A stretch of 64,000 nt of DNA from an uncultured Lachnospiraceae bacterium (GCA_910585295.1 CAJUDE010000046.1:1-64000); one strand, 5' to 3'. Numbered from the stretch's first letter, positions 1 to 8,107 are shown. Numbers and translations are program-made. The notes: generated by a model from the sequence alone, not told the origin.

Positions 1-143
1 AAATGTTTTACGGCTACGAAAAGACATTTAAAACATTAGAAGAATTGGAACTTGCAATAAGAGAGTATATAGAGTATTATAATAACAGACGCATTAAGTT
101 ACGATTAAAAGGAATGTCCCCTGTAAAATATAGGGAACATTGA
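1..143 (+). mobile_element. IS3-family (IS150-like) transposase, C-terminal end
   Basis: An open frame enters from the left edge and stops at 141-143. The last 46 codons hold the typical end of IS3/IS150 OrfB: an E-x-Y-I-E-Y-Y-N-N-x-R-I core followed by L-K-G-M-S-P-V-x-Y-R. This is the tail of the DDE integrase domain after the catalytic Glu. The rest of the element lies outside the window, so it cannot be judged whether the copy is intact. It abuts a type I toxin locus and a recombinase, which fits a mobile or decaying region. Confidence 0.85.
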
Positions 144-169
144 AAAATCTATAACTTGATTTAAGAATC

Positions 170-192
170 ATGGTCTAACATTTGGGGTTCAC
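170..192 (+). repeat. Probable right terminal inverted repeat of the IS3-type element
   Basis: About 30 bases after the transposase stop comes a GGTCTAACATTTGGGGTTCA stretch. It resembles the GTCTAAC-TTTGGGGT-TCA ends of IS150-type elements. The exact end base and the target duplication cannot be fixed without the left end. Confidence 0.45.
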
Positions 193-226
193 CACACAAG
201 CGTGGTTAGCCTCCCAGAATAGCTGT

Positions 227-265
227 ATAAGCCTACCTAGACAGCCAAGTACAAGGTAGGCTTAT
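227..265. terminator. Bidirectional hairpin after the toxin gene
   Basis: A 12-bp perfect inverted repeat pairs 227-238 (ATAAGCCTACCT) with 254-265, leaving a 15-nt loop. It starts three bases after the toxin stop on the minus strand. A symmetric hairpin here would end the toxin mRNA and also any antisense RNA arriving from the left, as in Fst-like and TxpA-like loci. Confidence 0.75.
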
Positions 266-267
266 AA

Positions 268-369
268 TTATTTGCGCTTGTTATTCCTATTATCCAAATA
301 GGCAAGCAATGCAATCAGGAAGTTACCGCCTAAAAATAACAGGCTTAAAATATCATATGTATATTCCAT
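268..369 (-). CDS. Type I toxin, small hydrophobic (putative holin-like) peptide
   Basis: This is a 33-codon gene that starts at 369 and stops at 268-270. The peptide begins M-E-Y-T-Y-D, has one hydrophobic helix (residues 7-24: I-L-S-L-L-F-L-G-G-N-F-L-I-A-L-L-A-Y) and ends in a charged D-N-R-N-N-K-R-K tail. That is the build of the Firmicutes 'putative holin-like toxin' peptides of type I toxin-antitoxin systems. A strong GGGAGGTGG ribosome site precedes the ATG. A TATAAT promoter lies at 441-469, a hairpin folds over the ribosome site, and a terminator follows at once. Membrane insertion is the family's known action. No antitoxin RNA is proven here. The IS end about 75 bp downstream may have damaged the antisense side. 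Confidence 0.8.
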   Translation of the reverse strand: MEYTYDILSLLFLGGNFLIALLAYLDNRNNKRK

Positions 370-376
370 CTGCACC

Positions 377-407
377 ACCTCCCATCTTCCGTGAAGTTTG
401 GGAGGCT
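377..407 (-). promoter_or_regulatory. Shine-Dalgarno-sequestering hairpin of the toxin mRNA
   Basis: In the toxin leader, AGCCTCCCA (407 to 399) can pair with the ribosome site TGGGAGGT (384 to 377) across a 14-nt loop: seven Watson-Crick pairs plus a G-U. Hiding the ribosome site in a local stem is a known control in type I toxin mRNAs. The pairing is visible in the sequence; its function is inferred. Confidence 0.55.
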
Positions 408-440
408 CACCACCTTGTAACGCGTTTGCTCCTATGGAAG

Positions 441-469
441 ATTATAGCACACCAGCCATTATCCGGCAA
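441..469 (-). promoter_or_regulatory. Sigma-A promoter of the type I toxin
   Basis: On the minus strand, TTGCCG (469-464) and a perfect TATAAT (446-441) are 17 bp apart. Predicted transcription starts near 434, about 65 nt upstream of the toxin ATG. Confidence 0.65.
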
Positions 470-766
470 TCTGTTTTTCCAGCCCAGCCAGACACTGGAA
501 AGCCAATGAGCTTGTCAACCCCTTTACCAAATGGCACTTGCAGGGCAAGTGGGGGTTTACAGGGCGGATTCCCGGCAGAAATGCCCCAATCATGGGAAAA
601 GGGATGTTCCAAATGCACTTTATTGGAATATCCCTTGGTTATAATAAATCTTTTCCGTTTATTGTTTCTATAACGAAAAAAAAGCTGTCTGCTTATGTAG
701 GCTTTTATGGCTGTTATGCAAAAAATACCCTCCTACTTTCCATGCCTGCATAAGATAATGCCACGA
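470..766. other. Intergenic stretch with no recognisable gene
   Basis: Between the toxin promoter and the terminator of the next gene I see no ORF with a ribosome site or known motif on either strand. Short frames here lack coding character. Confidence 0.5.
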
Positions 767-823
767 CAGCTTGTAAAAAAATAGAACAGGGTATGCATAA
801 ACCGGGACAGTCCTGCATACCCT
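767..823 (-). terminator. Rho-independent terminator of the secreted Lys-rich protein gene
   Basis: A 10-bp stem pairs 814-823 with 788-797 (AGGGTATGCA). On the minus strand it is followed by GTTCTATTTTTTTAC, a clear U tract. It lies 38 nt beyond the stop of the gene at 861-1556. Confidence 0.8.
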
Positions 824-860
824 AAAGTAAAGAGTGGGTTATTAATTAGCTGATATTCCA

Positions 861-1556
861 TTAATTAGAAGTGCCTGTTACAGACCAAGTTTTATAAGAC
901 CCACAAGGATAACTATTAAGGGAATTACCTAAGTCCTCTAATGAAAGGGACTCATTTGGTTTACCCCCTATGCCATTTTCCTCTAACCATTTTTTACCCG
1001 TTTCCTCAGTATGAGAGCGACATAACTCCTTAAGCTCCTCAAAACCATTAGTGCCACTCCAGGTTTTACCACAGGAGCATTGCAGATAGTAGATTGTATA
1101 TGTCTGTCCAGCCTTACCCTTAACAGCTACCAGCTTAGACCAGTTGCTCTTGCCGTCGAACCGAACTGTCAAGTAAGCGTTTTTGTAACCTTTAAGTTTC
1201 TTGCTATTGATTGTAAAGGTGTACTGGTTTTTACCTTTCTTGGTAACTTTAGCCTTAGCCTTTAAAGCCTCGAACTTCTTGCTATTCTTTGTAGAGCCAT
1301 AAGCTACGCTAACCTTCTTTACCTTACCCAGCTTTTTAACTTTGTTAGCAGGAACGCTGACTGTTACGTTTACCTTACCCTTAGACCACTTAGCGGACTT
1401 AACAGTCGGCGTTACCTTGCTGGTTTTCTTGTTGATGAACGCCGTCCCTTTCGCCTCTGCGGTGACGCTGGCTGTCTGGATGCCCCCGAACACGACTGCA
1501 GCCGCAATGGCTGTTACTGCAATTCTTTTGGCAATCCCTTTCATTTTCGTTTTCAC
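861..1556 (-). CDS. Secreted Lys-rich protein of unknown function
   Basis: The chosen start is the GTG at 1556, six bases after a GGAGGG ribosome site; longer upstream frames lack a site. The 231-aa product has a signal peptide: a Lys-rich start, a hydrophobic A-V-T-A-I-A-A-A-V-V-F-G-G core and an A-E-A-K-G cleavage region. Next comes a Lys/Val-rich region that reads like an Ig-like beta-sandwich. The last 75 residues hold C-S-C-G and C-R-S-H, possibly a metal or disulphide cluster, and end in Y-K-T-W-S-V-T-G-T-S-N. No enzyme motif is seen. A near-perfect promoter and a good terminator make it a self-contained unit. I do not recognise the family; it may be cargo of the mobile region. Confidence 0.65.
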   Translation of the reverse strand: MKTKMKGIAKRIAVTAIAAAVVFGGIQTASVTAEAKGTAFINKKTSKVTPTVKSAKWSKGKVNVTVSVPANKVKKLGKVKKVSVAYGSTKNSKKFEALKAKAKVTKKGKNQYTFTINSKKLKGYKNAYLTVRFDGKSNWSKLVAVKGKAGQTYTIYYLQCSCGKTWSGTNGFEELKELCRSHTEETGKKWLEENGIGGKPNESLSLEDLGNSLNSYPCGSYKTWSVTGTSN

Positions 1557-1658
1557 ATAAATCCCTCCATCCTTTTTCCTATGTGCCATGCCGGATACCC
1601 ACTCATATCTTTTATCATATGCGCCCGGCATTTTTCTGTGCCCACTTCTATGCCTAAA

Positions 1659-1687
1659 ATTATAAAAATTAGTGAATGGTTTGTCAA
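1659..1687 (-). promoter_or_regulatory. Consensus sigma-A promoter of the Lys-rich secreted protein
   Basis: On the minus strand a perfect TTGACA (1687-1682) and a perfect TATAAT (1664-1659) are separated by exactly 17 bp. Predicted start is near 1652, giving a leader of about 95 nt. It is one of the strongest promoters visible in the window. Confidence 0.85.
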
Positions 1688-1892
1688 TTTATATTTTCGA
1701 CACCATCCGACAGACTTTATCTGCCAACGTCTGGGGGGATGTATTACGCCGTGCGCCCTCCGTCCACAGGCGCGGAACTGGCAGGGGCGCATGAAGGCGC
1801 ACCGCGCCGGAATGCGTTCCTGCCAGCGGAGCGGGTGGGGATGGAGGGGGGACACCGCCATGCGCTTTCCGGGTATAGTATTACCCCGGAAA

Positions 1893-2942
1893 ATGAACAA
1901 AACAAAAAACAGCCACAAAAGCCCGGAAAACAGCGGTTTCCAGCCTGCAAGACCTGTGTACCCCAGACTGCACAAAACGCACATACTGACACTGTTTGGA
2001 AAATCAAGGAATACAGGCACATATAACTACCGCTCCACATGGAAGAACAACGTGGAGGATTCCATAGGGCGGTACAAAGTCGTGCAGGTTCTTCCATCCG
2101 ACATTAAAAAACTCTATTCCGGCTTATCACAGAAAGGGTTTGCAAAAAGTTCCATCAAGCACGTACACAACCTCCTGCACCCTGTCCTTGAAATGGCTGT
2201 TGACGACGACATCATACGCCGTAACCCGGTAAAATCCGTATGGGGCGATTACGGCCGCGAACCGGAAGGAAAGAAAGCCTTAACGCTTGCACAGCACAAA
2301 CGGCTCATGGAATTTGTGGAATCAGACACCATGTACAAGTGCTATTGCCCTATGCTGACAATTATGCTCGGCACTGGCGTAAGGTGCGGCGAACTGGTCG
2401 GGCTGACATGGGATGACGTGGACATGGGGAAGAAGGAAATCCATATCCGCCGGACACTGGTCTACAAAGACTACGGGGACGGGCTGAGGCTCCATGTAAG
2501 CACCCCGAAAACAAAATCCGGCACGAGGACAATCCCAATGTCAGACAGCGTATACAATGCCTTTGCACAACAGAAGGAACTAAATTCCCTGCTGGGGAAA
2601 GACCACAATGCATTTGAAGTTGAGGGGCTAAAGGGTTTCGTTTTCATCACAAGGAATGGCAGGCCGCTTTTAATGTGTTCCGTAAACAGAGTGCTTGCGA
2701 ATATCGTCAAGGCAATAAACGCACTGGGGCAGGAAGAAACGTTCCCACCCATTTCAGCGCACACCATGCGGCACACATTCTGTACCCGGATGGCGGAAAA
2801 CGGGATGGACATAAAGGTACTGCAATACCTGATGGGACACGCAAACATTAACATCACAATGCAGGTGTATAACCATATCGCTGACAGTTCCCGGATTGAG
2901 AATGAGCTTGCCCGGATAAATGCTTTGGCGGTGAACTTCTGA
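1893..2942 (+). CDS. Tyrosine recombinase/integrase, N-terminus eroded
   Basis: This is an integrase of the type carried by conjugative transposons (Tn916/Tn1549-like). The core-binding domain begins near 2023 with Y-N-Y-R-S-T-W-K-N-N-V. The catalytic domain shows G-V-R-C-G-E-L (first Arg), H-T-M-R-H-T-F (His and second Arg), M-G-H-A-N (third His) and V-Y-N-H (nucleophile Tyr), so its active site is complete. The frame is open further left to 1581, but there it crosses the opposing gene and promoter, has no ribosome site and shows no integrase similarity. The ATG at 1893 is only the best of poor starts, and the arm-binding N-terminal domain appears lost. It is probably a remnant. A 7-bp hairpin follows at 3014-3037, and the next sequence is a broken BspA-like gene that marks the insertion edge. 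Confidence 0.7.
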   Translation: MNKTKNSHKSPENSGFQPARPVYPRLHKTHILTLFGKSRNTGTYNYRSTWKNNVEDSIGRYKVVQVLPSDIKKLYSGLSQKGFAKSSIKHVHNLLHPVLEMAVDDDIIRRNPVKSVWGDYGREPEGKKALTLAQHKRLMEFVESDTMYKCYCPMLTIMLGTGVRCGELVGLTWDDVDMGKKEIHIRRTLVYKDYGDGLRLHVSTPKTKSGTRTIPMSDSVYNAFAQQKELNSLLGKDHNAFEVEGLKGFVFITRNGRPLLMCSVNRVLANIVKAINALGQEETFPPISAHTMRHTFCTRMAENGMDIKVLQYLMGHANINITMQVYNHIADSSRIENELARINALAVNF

Positions 2943-3052
2943 TATTACACAAAGAACTGAAAACGGTGTCAACCGTGTGTCAAACCACAAAAACCTTGAC
3001 ACTGGAAAACCCCGGAAGCCTGATAAATAGGGCTTCCACGAAACAAATAATA

Positions 3053-3354
3053 TTAAAAGGTATAATTCCCGATACTCGTCACACTGGATGGGATTTCCAC
3101 GCTTGTTAAGCCAATGCAGCCTGAAAAGGCATAACCGCCTATCTTCGTCACTTTCTTCCCGTCTAGCTCGGATGGAACCACAGCATCCCGCCGCTGCCAG
3201 CGTATTCTGTGATTGCCACGGTTCCATCCTTATTCACTTCATACTTATAATCATCCGATTGCGCCGCCTTTGCCTCCATGCCATACATCGGCAACCCTGT
3301 CAGTGCCAACGCCACTGCCAGCAGCCCTGCCAGCAAACCCTTCATTTTTTTCAT
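3053..3354 (-). pseudogene. BspA-like leucine-rich-repeat surface protein, frameshifted and truncated
   Basis: The start ATG (3354) has a GGAG ribosome site. The first frame gives a signal peptide (M-K-K-M-K-G-L-L-A-G to M-E-A-K-A-A) and then Y-E-V-N-K-D-G-T-V-A-I-T-E-Y-A-G-S-G-G, the usual opening of Lachnospiraceae BspA-like proteins, before stopping at 3163. One extra base in the GGG run near 3188-3191 restores D-A-V-V-P-S-E-L-D-G-K-K-V-T-K-I-G, then A-F-S-G-C and S-V-T-S-I-G-N-Y, a classic LRR_5 repeat. That frame dies at 3053 where BspA similarity stops. The gene is therefore both frameshifted and cut, apparently by the element that carried the neighbouring integrase. The frameshift could be a base-calling error; the truncation is not. 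Confidence 0.8.
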
Positions 3355-3545
3355 ATTTTCTCCTTTCTTCCTTCCACCATTTAAGCGCATGCAAAACTAA
3401 TAGGCGATCTATTGCGTTTCTCTATCGTTTATTTTGCACCTTCCCAATAACACCTGCTTTTTACCCATTAGCCATACCCGCACCCCCTCTTCTAGAACCC
3501 CACCAAAACTTCCGCCGGCTTGCAGTGTTCTATTGATTTAACTGC

Positions 3546-3573
3546 ATTTTACCCCCCCCCGGTAAATTGTCAA
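3546..3573 (-). promoter_or_regulatory. Promoter with a nine-G tract in its spacer (phase-variation candidate)
   Basis: On the minus strand TTGACA (3573-3568) and TAAAAT (3551-3546) are 16 bp apart, and nine consecutive G residues (3560-3552) fill the half of the spacer next to the -10 box. Slipped-strand changes in such a tract would move the spacing around the 17-bp optimum. The leader to the BspA-like start is about 185 nt. The elements are read directly; phase variation is inference from known spacer tracts in other bacteria. Confidence 0.7.
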
Positions 3574-3665
3574 GCTTATCAACCGTTTCCATCCAAATGG
3601 AATTTTTATGCACAATCCTAGGCTCCATTTTAGCCGATACAATAGAGTAGAATTTTCAAATACAA

Positions 3666-3716
3666 AAGAACTGCCAGAAAGGCTATATATTTACATCCCC
3701 TTTCCTAACAGTTCTT
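3666..3716. terminator. Hairpin downstream of parC
   Basis: AAGAACTG (3666-3673) pairs with CAGTTCTT (3709-3716), with further pairing inside (CAGAAAGG with CCTTTCCT). On the minus strand it is followed by TTGTATTTG. It lies 150 bp past the parC stop and probably ends the parE-parC transcript. The stretch between (3717-3865) holds no convincing gene. Confidence 0.5.
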
Positions 3717-3865
3717 ATATCCCTCAATTTTCTACACCCTAAACCTTCCAACGCTTTAGGCTTTATTTCAAAATCTAGCCGCGGCCACCGCTGCACCATT
3801 GATTTTATGCCTTGCAGATGAAAAAAGTTCATCGTTTAACATGAAAGAACTCCATTTACCTTGTA

Positions 3866-6106
3866 CTATTTCTTCACCCCTTTCCCATCTCGGTTCGCCA
3901 TCCGAAGCCTATGCAGCGCAACCTCTTTTTCTTTTACCATAACGGCATATTCTTCCTGCCCCAGCAGGTACACCGCCGCCAAGCTGTCTTTTTCGTCTAT
4001 CTTCATGCCCCGGACGCCCACCGCCCCTTTTTTCTTTTCTGGCACATCGGAAGCCAAAAACCGCAGGAACATATTCTTTTTTGTCTGCATCACAATGCTT
4101 TCTTCTTGTGTCCCTTCCAATACCTGCACCAGCAGCAGCGTTTCCCCTTCGTTCAATTTAGTGGAAGACACCGTTCGCTTTGATACGTCAAATTCCTCCC
4201 CCTGAACCTGCTTAAGCATCCCACTGCTGTTTGCAAACAGCAATTTCCTCCCTAACAGGCCGCTTAAGCTGCTGACACACAGCATTCGCTCCTCATTGCT
4301 GTTATAATTGCTCACATTGTCCAACGGAGTCCCCTTTTCCCGGAATTTCCCATGGGGCAGGTCTAACACCTTCACGCTATGTAACTGCCCTTTGTCCGTA
4401 AAGATACAGAGCTTATCTGTATTCATGCAGGGGATGACATATTTATTTTCTGCATCCGCTGCCTCTTTATTCCGTTCATATGTAGGCGCATCTACGGTTT
4501 TCACATACCCAAAACGGTCCATCAGAAGCACCACTGGCATCTCTTCCACTTTCTTCTCTTCATAGACTGCCTCCGCCGCATTTTCAATGGCGGTCTTACG
4601 GGCAGAGCCATATTCTTTTTGGAAGCGGGTGAGTTCTTTGATAATGACCTTTGCCATAGCGGCGCGGCTGCCTAAGATTTCCTCATATTTTGCAATATTG
4701 GAAAGAGTTGTTTCATGCTCTTTCATCAATGCCGCAATTTCCAGCCCGATTAATTTATACAGCCGCATTTCCAGAATCGCCGTCGCCTGTCGCTCCGTAA
4801 AGCATAGCTGCTTTGCATCCGCCTCAGACCCTTTATACCGGAACTCTATATTCTTCGTGTTCCCATTTATCAGGCAGTCCTTCGCGTCCCGGATGTTTTT
4901 GGATCCGCGGAGTATCTCAATAATTAAGTCAATCACATCGCAGGCCTTAATCAACCCTTCCTGCACTTCTTTTTTCTCCAGTTCCTTTGCCAGCAGCGTT
5001 TGGTATTTCCGGGTGGCAAGCTCATACTGGAAGTCCACATGGTGTCGGATAATTGGCACAAGCCCCATGGTTTCTGGCCTGCCGTCCGCCACGGCAAGCA
5101 TGTTGACCCCAAAAGTGTCTTCCAGCCTTGTCTTTTTATAGAGCATGTTGCAGAGGGTCTCAATATCCGCGCCTTTCTTCAAATCCAGCACAATACGGAT
5201 GCCTTCCTTGGAGGACTGGTTGGAAATGTCCACAATATCATTGGCTTTGCGGCTTTCTACCAGGTTATACACATCCACCAGGAACTTTCCAATGTTCGCC
5301 CCTACCATGGTGTAAGGGATTTCGGTAATGACAAGGCGCTGCCTGCCGCCCTTTGCCTGCTCAATTTCCACTTTCCCGCGGATTTTCACCTTCCCAACCC
5401 CGGTTTCATAGATTTGCAACAGGTCTGACTGATTCACCACAATCCCGCCTGTTGGGAAATCCGGCCCCTTGATATGCTCCATCAGCTCCGCTGTAGTAAT
5501 GCCAGGGTTTTTCATATACGCCTTCACCCCGTCAACCACCTCGGAAAAATTATGGGGCGGGATGCTGGTCGCCATGCCCACCGCAATCCCTTCCGCCCCA
5601 TTCACCAACAAGTTTGGCACTTTCACTGGAAGCACAGAAGGCTCTTTTTCCGTCTCGTCAAAATTCGGGACAAAATCCACCACACCCTTATCTAAATCCG
5701 CAAGGTAGGCTTCCTGGGTGATTTTTTGCAGGCGCGCTTCCGTATAACGCATTGCCGCCGCCCCATCCCCTTCAATGGAGCCAAAATTCCCATGCCCATC
5801 CACCAAGGGCAGCCCTTTTTTAAAATCCTGGGCCATCACTACCAGCGCCTCATAAATGGAGCTGTCCCCATGGGGGTGGTACTTTCCCATCGTGTCCCCT
5901 ACGATACGGGCGCATTTCCGGTAAGGCCGGTCATAGCGGATACCAAGCTCATGCATATCATAAAGAGTCCTGCGCTGCACAGGCTTTAGCCCATCCCGCA
6001 CATCCGGCAAGGCCCTTGCGATAATCACGCTCATGGCATAATCAATATATGACTTCTGCATAATTTCCGAATACTCCGTTCGGATAATCTGTTCCTTTTC
6101 CTGCAT
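3866..6106 (-). CDS. parC: DNA topoisomerase IV subunit A (GyrA/ParC family)
   Basis: This is the breakage-reunion subunit of a type IIA topoisomerase, which decatenates and relaxes DNA with ParE. The 746-aa protein has the winged-helix core with K-P-V-Q-R-R (41-46), the quinolone-determining stretch H-P-H-G-D-S-S-I-Y-E (77-86) and the active-site tyrosine in A-M-R-Y-T-E (Tyr121). A C-terminal beta-pinwheel region follows. Ser82 and Glu86, the usual resistance positions, are the sensitive residues. The gene follows parE after 42 bp. Length and pairing with a short ParE favour topo IV-type naming, although clostridial gyrase/topo IV paralogues are easily confused. Confidence 0.88.
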   Translation of the reverse strand: MQEKEQIIRTEYSEIMQKSYIDYAMSVIIARALPDVRDGLKPVQRRTLYDMHELGIRYDRPYRKCARIVGDTMGKYHPHGDSSIYEALVVMAQDFKKGLPLVDGHGNFGSIEGDGAAAMRYTEARLQKITQEAYLADLDKGVVDFVPNFDETEKEPSVLPVKVPNLLVNGAEGIAVGMATSIPPHNFSEVVDGVKAYMKNPGITTAELMEHIKGPDFPTGGIVVNQSDLLQIYETGVGKVKIRGKVEIEQAKGGRQRLVITEIPYTMVGANIGKFLVDVYNLVESRKANDIVDISNQSSKEGIRIVLDLKKGADIETLCNMLYKKTRLEDTFGVNMLAVADGRPETMGLVPIIRHHVDFQYELATRKYQTLLAKELEKKEVQEGLIKACDVIDLIIEILRGSKNIRDAKDCLINGNTKNIEFRYKGSEADAKQLCFTERQATAILEMRLYKLIGLEIAALMKEHETTLSNIAKYEEILGSRAAMAKVIIKELTRFQKEYGSARKTAIENAAEAVYEEKKVEEMPVVLLMDRFGYVKTVDAPTYERNKEAADAENKYVIPCMNTDKLCIFTDKGQLHSVKVLDLPHGKFREKGTPLDNVSNYNSNEERMLCVSSLSGLLGRKLLFANSSGMLKQVQGEEFDVSKRTVSSTKLNEGETLLLVQVLEGTQEESIVMQTKKNMFLRFLASDVPEKKKGAVGVRGMKIDEKDSLAAVYLLGQEEYAVMVKEKEVALHRLRMANRDGKGVKK

Positions 6107-6148
6107 GGTACATCCTTTCTATCAAATAAAATCTGGGGTTCTATCTGC

Positions 6149-8071
6149 TTATATGTCAAGCTCTGCGTCCTGGGCATGCTCATGGATAAATTCCCGCCGG
6201 GGCGGGACTTCCGTCCCCATAAGCATTTCCGTCACATCGGACGCCATCCGCGCGTCCTCAATCTCCACCCGTTTCAAAATACGCGTCTTAGGGTCCAGCG
6301 TGGTCTCCCATAGCTGCTCCGCATCCATTTCCCCCAAACCTTTATACCGCTGTAACGTAAAAGGCCCTTTGTGGCGTTTCCGGTATTTCTCAAGCGCCAC
6401 ATCGTCATACAGATACTCCTCTGCCCCCCTAGAGGGGATGGCTTTGTACAGCGGCGGCATGGCAATGTAAATATGCCCCTCAAAAATCAACTCTGGCATA
6501 AACCGGTAAAACAAGGTCAACAGCAGCGTGGAAATATGCGCGCCATCCACGTCCGCATCCGCCATAATAATGATTTTATCATAGCGCAGCTTGGAAATAT
6601 CAAAATCATTGCCGTACCCTTCCGAAAACCCGCACCCAAAAGCATTGATCATGGTCTTGATCTCCGCATTTGCCAAAACCTTGTCAATGCTTGCCTTTTC
6701 CACATTCAGAATTTTGCCCCGGATAGGCAAAATCGCCTGGTAGTTCCGATCCCTTGCGGTCTTTGCCGAGCCGCCTGCGGAATCCCCCTCCACAATAAAA
6801 ATCTCACAGATAGAAGCATCCCTGCTCTCACAGTTTGCCAGCTTCCCATTGGAGTCAAAAGAAAATTTCTGTTTTGTCAGCAGGTTTGTCTTGGCTTTCT
6901 CCTCTGTCTTGCGGATTTTGGCCGCTTTTTCTGCACAGGAAATGACTTTTTTGAGGTTTTCCAGGTTTTTGTCAAAGTAGAGCTGAATTTCTTCCCCTGT
7001 CACTTTGCTTGCCGCCCGAGCCGCGTCCTGGTTATCCAGCTTGGTCTTAGTCTGCCCCTCAAACCTGGGGTCTGGATGCTTGATTGAAATTACTGCCGTC
7101 ATCCCGTTCCTTACATCCGCCCCGGTAAAGTTAGAGTCTTTCTCCTTTAAAATACCAAGTTCCCTGGCATAATTATTGATTACAGTTGTGAACACTGTTT
7201 TAAAGCCAGTCAGGTGGGCGCCGCCCTCCGCATTGTAAATATTATTGCAGAACCCAAGCACATTTTCATGGAACTCATTGGTATACTGGAAGGCCGCCTC
7301 CACTGTGACGCCCTCGCTTTCTCCTTTAAAATACACCACGTCATGGATCGCCTCCACCTTCTTGTTCAGGTCTTTGACAAACCCAATAATCCCCTCTTGC
7401 TCATGGAATTCAATGCGCTCTATATCCTCCCCACGCCTGTCCTCATACCGTATGGTCAGCCCTGGGTTTAAATAAGCGGTCTCATGGAGGCGGCTTTTCA
7501 CATCATCCTCTTTAAACCGTGTCTTTTCAAATATTTCAGGGTCTGGCAAAAAATTAATCCTTGTCCCGGCCTTTTTCGTCTTGCCCGCCACTGGCAGCAT
7601 CCCTTGCTCTAATTCCAAGGCAGGATTGCCCCGCTCATACCTGTCATGGTATATTTTCCCATTCCGGTACACCTCCAAATCCAGGTAGGCAGAAAGCGCG
7701 TTGACCACCGAAGACCCAACGCCATGCAGCCCGCCGCTGGTCTTGTAGGCATTATTATCAAATTTCCCCCCTGCATGGAGGGTTGTAAAAACCAGCCGTG
7801 CCGCAGACATGCCCTTCTCATGCATCTCCACGGGGATGCCCCGCCCATTGTCCTCCACGGTGCAGGAACCGTTCGCTTCCAGCGTGACATTTATTGTATC
7901 GCAATGGCCTGCCAAATGTTCATCCACTGAATTGTCCACAATTTCATAAATCAAATGGTTCAGGCCCTTTCTGGACACGCTCCCAATATACATGCCAGGT
8001 CTTTTCCTTACTGCTTCCAGCCCTTCCAGCACCGTAATATTCCCGGCTCCATATTCCTGATTCACAGCCAT
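6149..8071 (-). CDS. parE: DNA topoisomerase IV subunit B (GyrB/ParE family)
   Basis: This is the ATPase and TOPRIM subunit that partners ParC. The start is the ATG at 8071, after an AAAGGAAAG ribosome site, giving 640 aa. The GHKL ATP site shows E-I-V-D-N-S-V-D-E (43-51) and G-R-G-I-P-V. The transducer domain follows, then the TOPRIM motifs V-E-G-D-S-A-G-G (about 425) and D-A-D-V-D-G-A-H-I that hold the catalytic magnesium. The end R-R-E-F-I-H-E-H-A is typical. Upstream lies a protein kinase gene, with only 36 bp between the kinase stop and this start, so they are probably cotranscribed. Confidence 0.9.
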   Translation of the reverse strand: MAVNQEYGAGNITVLEGLEAVRKRPGMYIGSVSRKGLNHLIYEIVDNSVDEHLAGHCDTINVTLEANGSCTVEDNGRGIPVEMHEKGMSAARLVFTTLHAGGKFDNNAYKTSGGLHGVGSSVVNALSAYLDLEVYRNGKIYHDRYERGNPALELEQGMLPVAGKTKKAGTRINFLPDPEIFEKTRFKEDDVKSRLHETAYLNPGLTIRYEDRRGEDIERIEFHEQEGIIGFVKDLNKKVEAIHDVVYFKGESEGVTVEAAFQYTNEFHENVLGFCNNIYNAEGGAHLTGFKTVFTTVINNYARELGILKEKDSNFTGADVRNGMTAVISIKHPDPRFEGQTKTKLDNQDAARAASKVTGEEIQLYFDKNLENLKKVISCAEKAAKIRKTEEKAKTNLLTKQKFSFDSNGKLANCESRDASICEIFIVEGDSAGGSAKTARDRNYQAILPIRGKILNVEKASIDKVLANAEIKTMINAFGCGFSEGYGNDFDISKLRYDKIIIMADADVDGAHISTLLLTLFYRFMPELIFEGHIYIAMPPLYKAIPSRGAEEYLYDDVALEKYRKRHKGPFTLQRYKGLGEMDAEQLWETTLDPKTRILKRVEIEDARMASDVTEMLMGTEVPPRREFIHEHAQDAELDI

Positions 8072-8107
8072 GTTACTTTCCTTTCTCCAATAATTGATAC
8101 ACATGTT

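Noticed and set aside
1553..2020. 155-codon minus-strand frame opposite the recombinase
   Set aside because: It is composed of the reverse of the GC-rich stretch and overlaps the strong promoter of the Lys-rich gene; no motif.
3768..3842. 24-codon frame after parC with GGAG seven bases before the ATG
   Set aside because: Too short, no family resemblance, no promoter; possible by chance.
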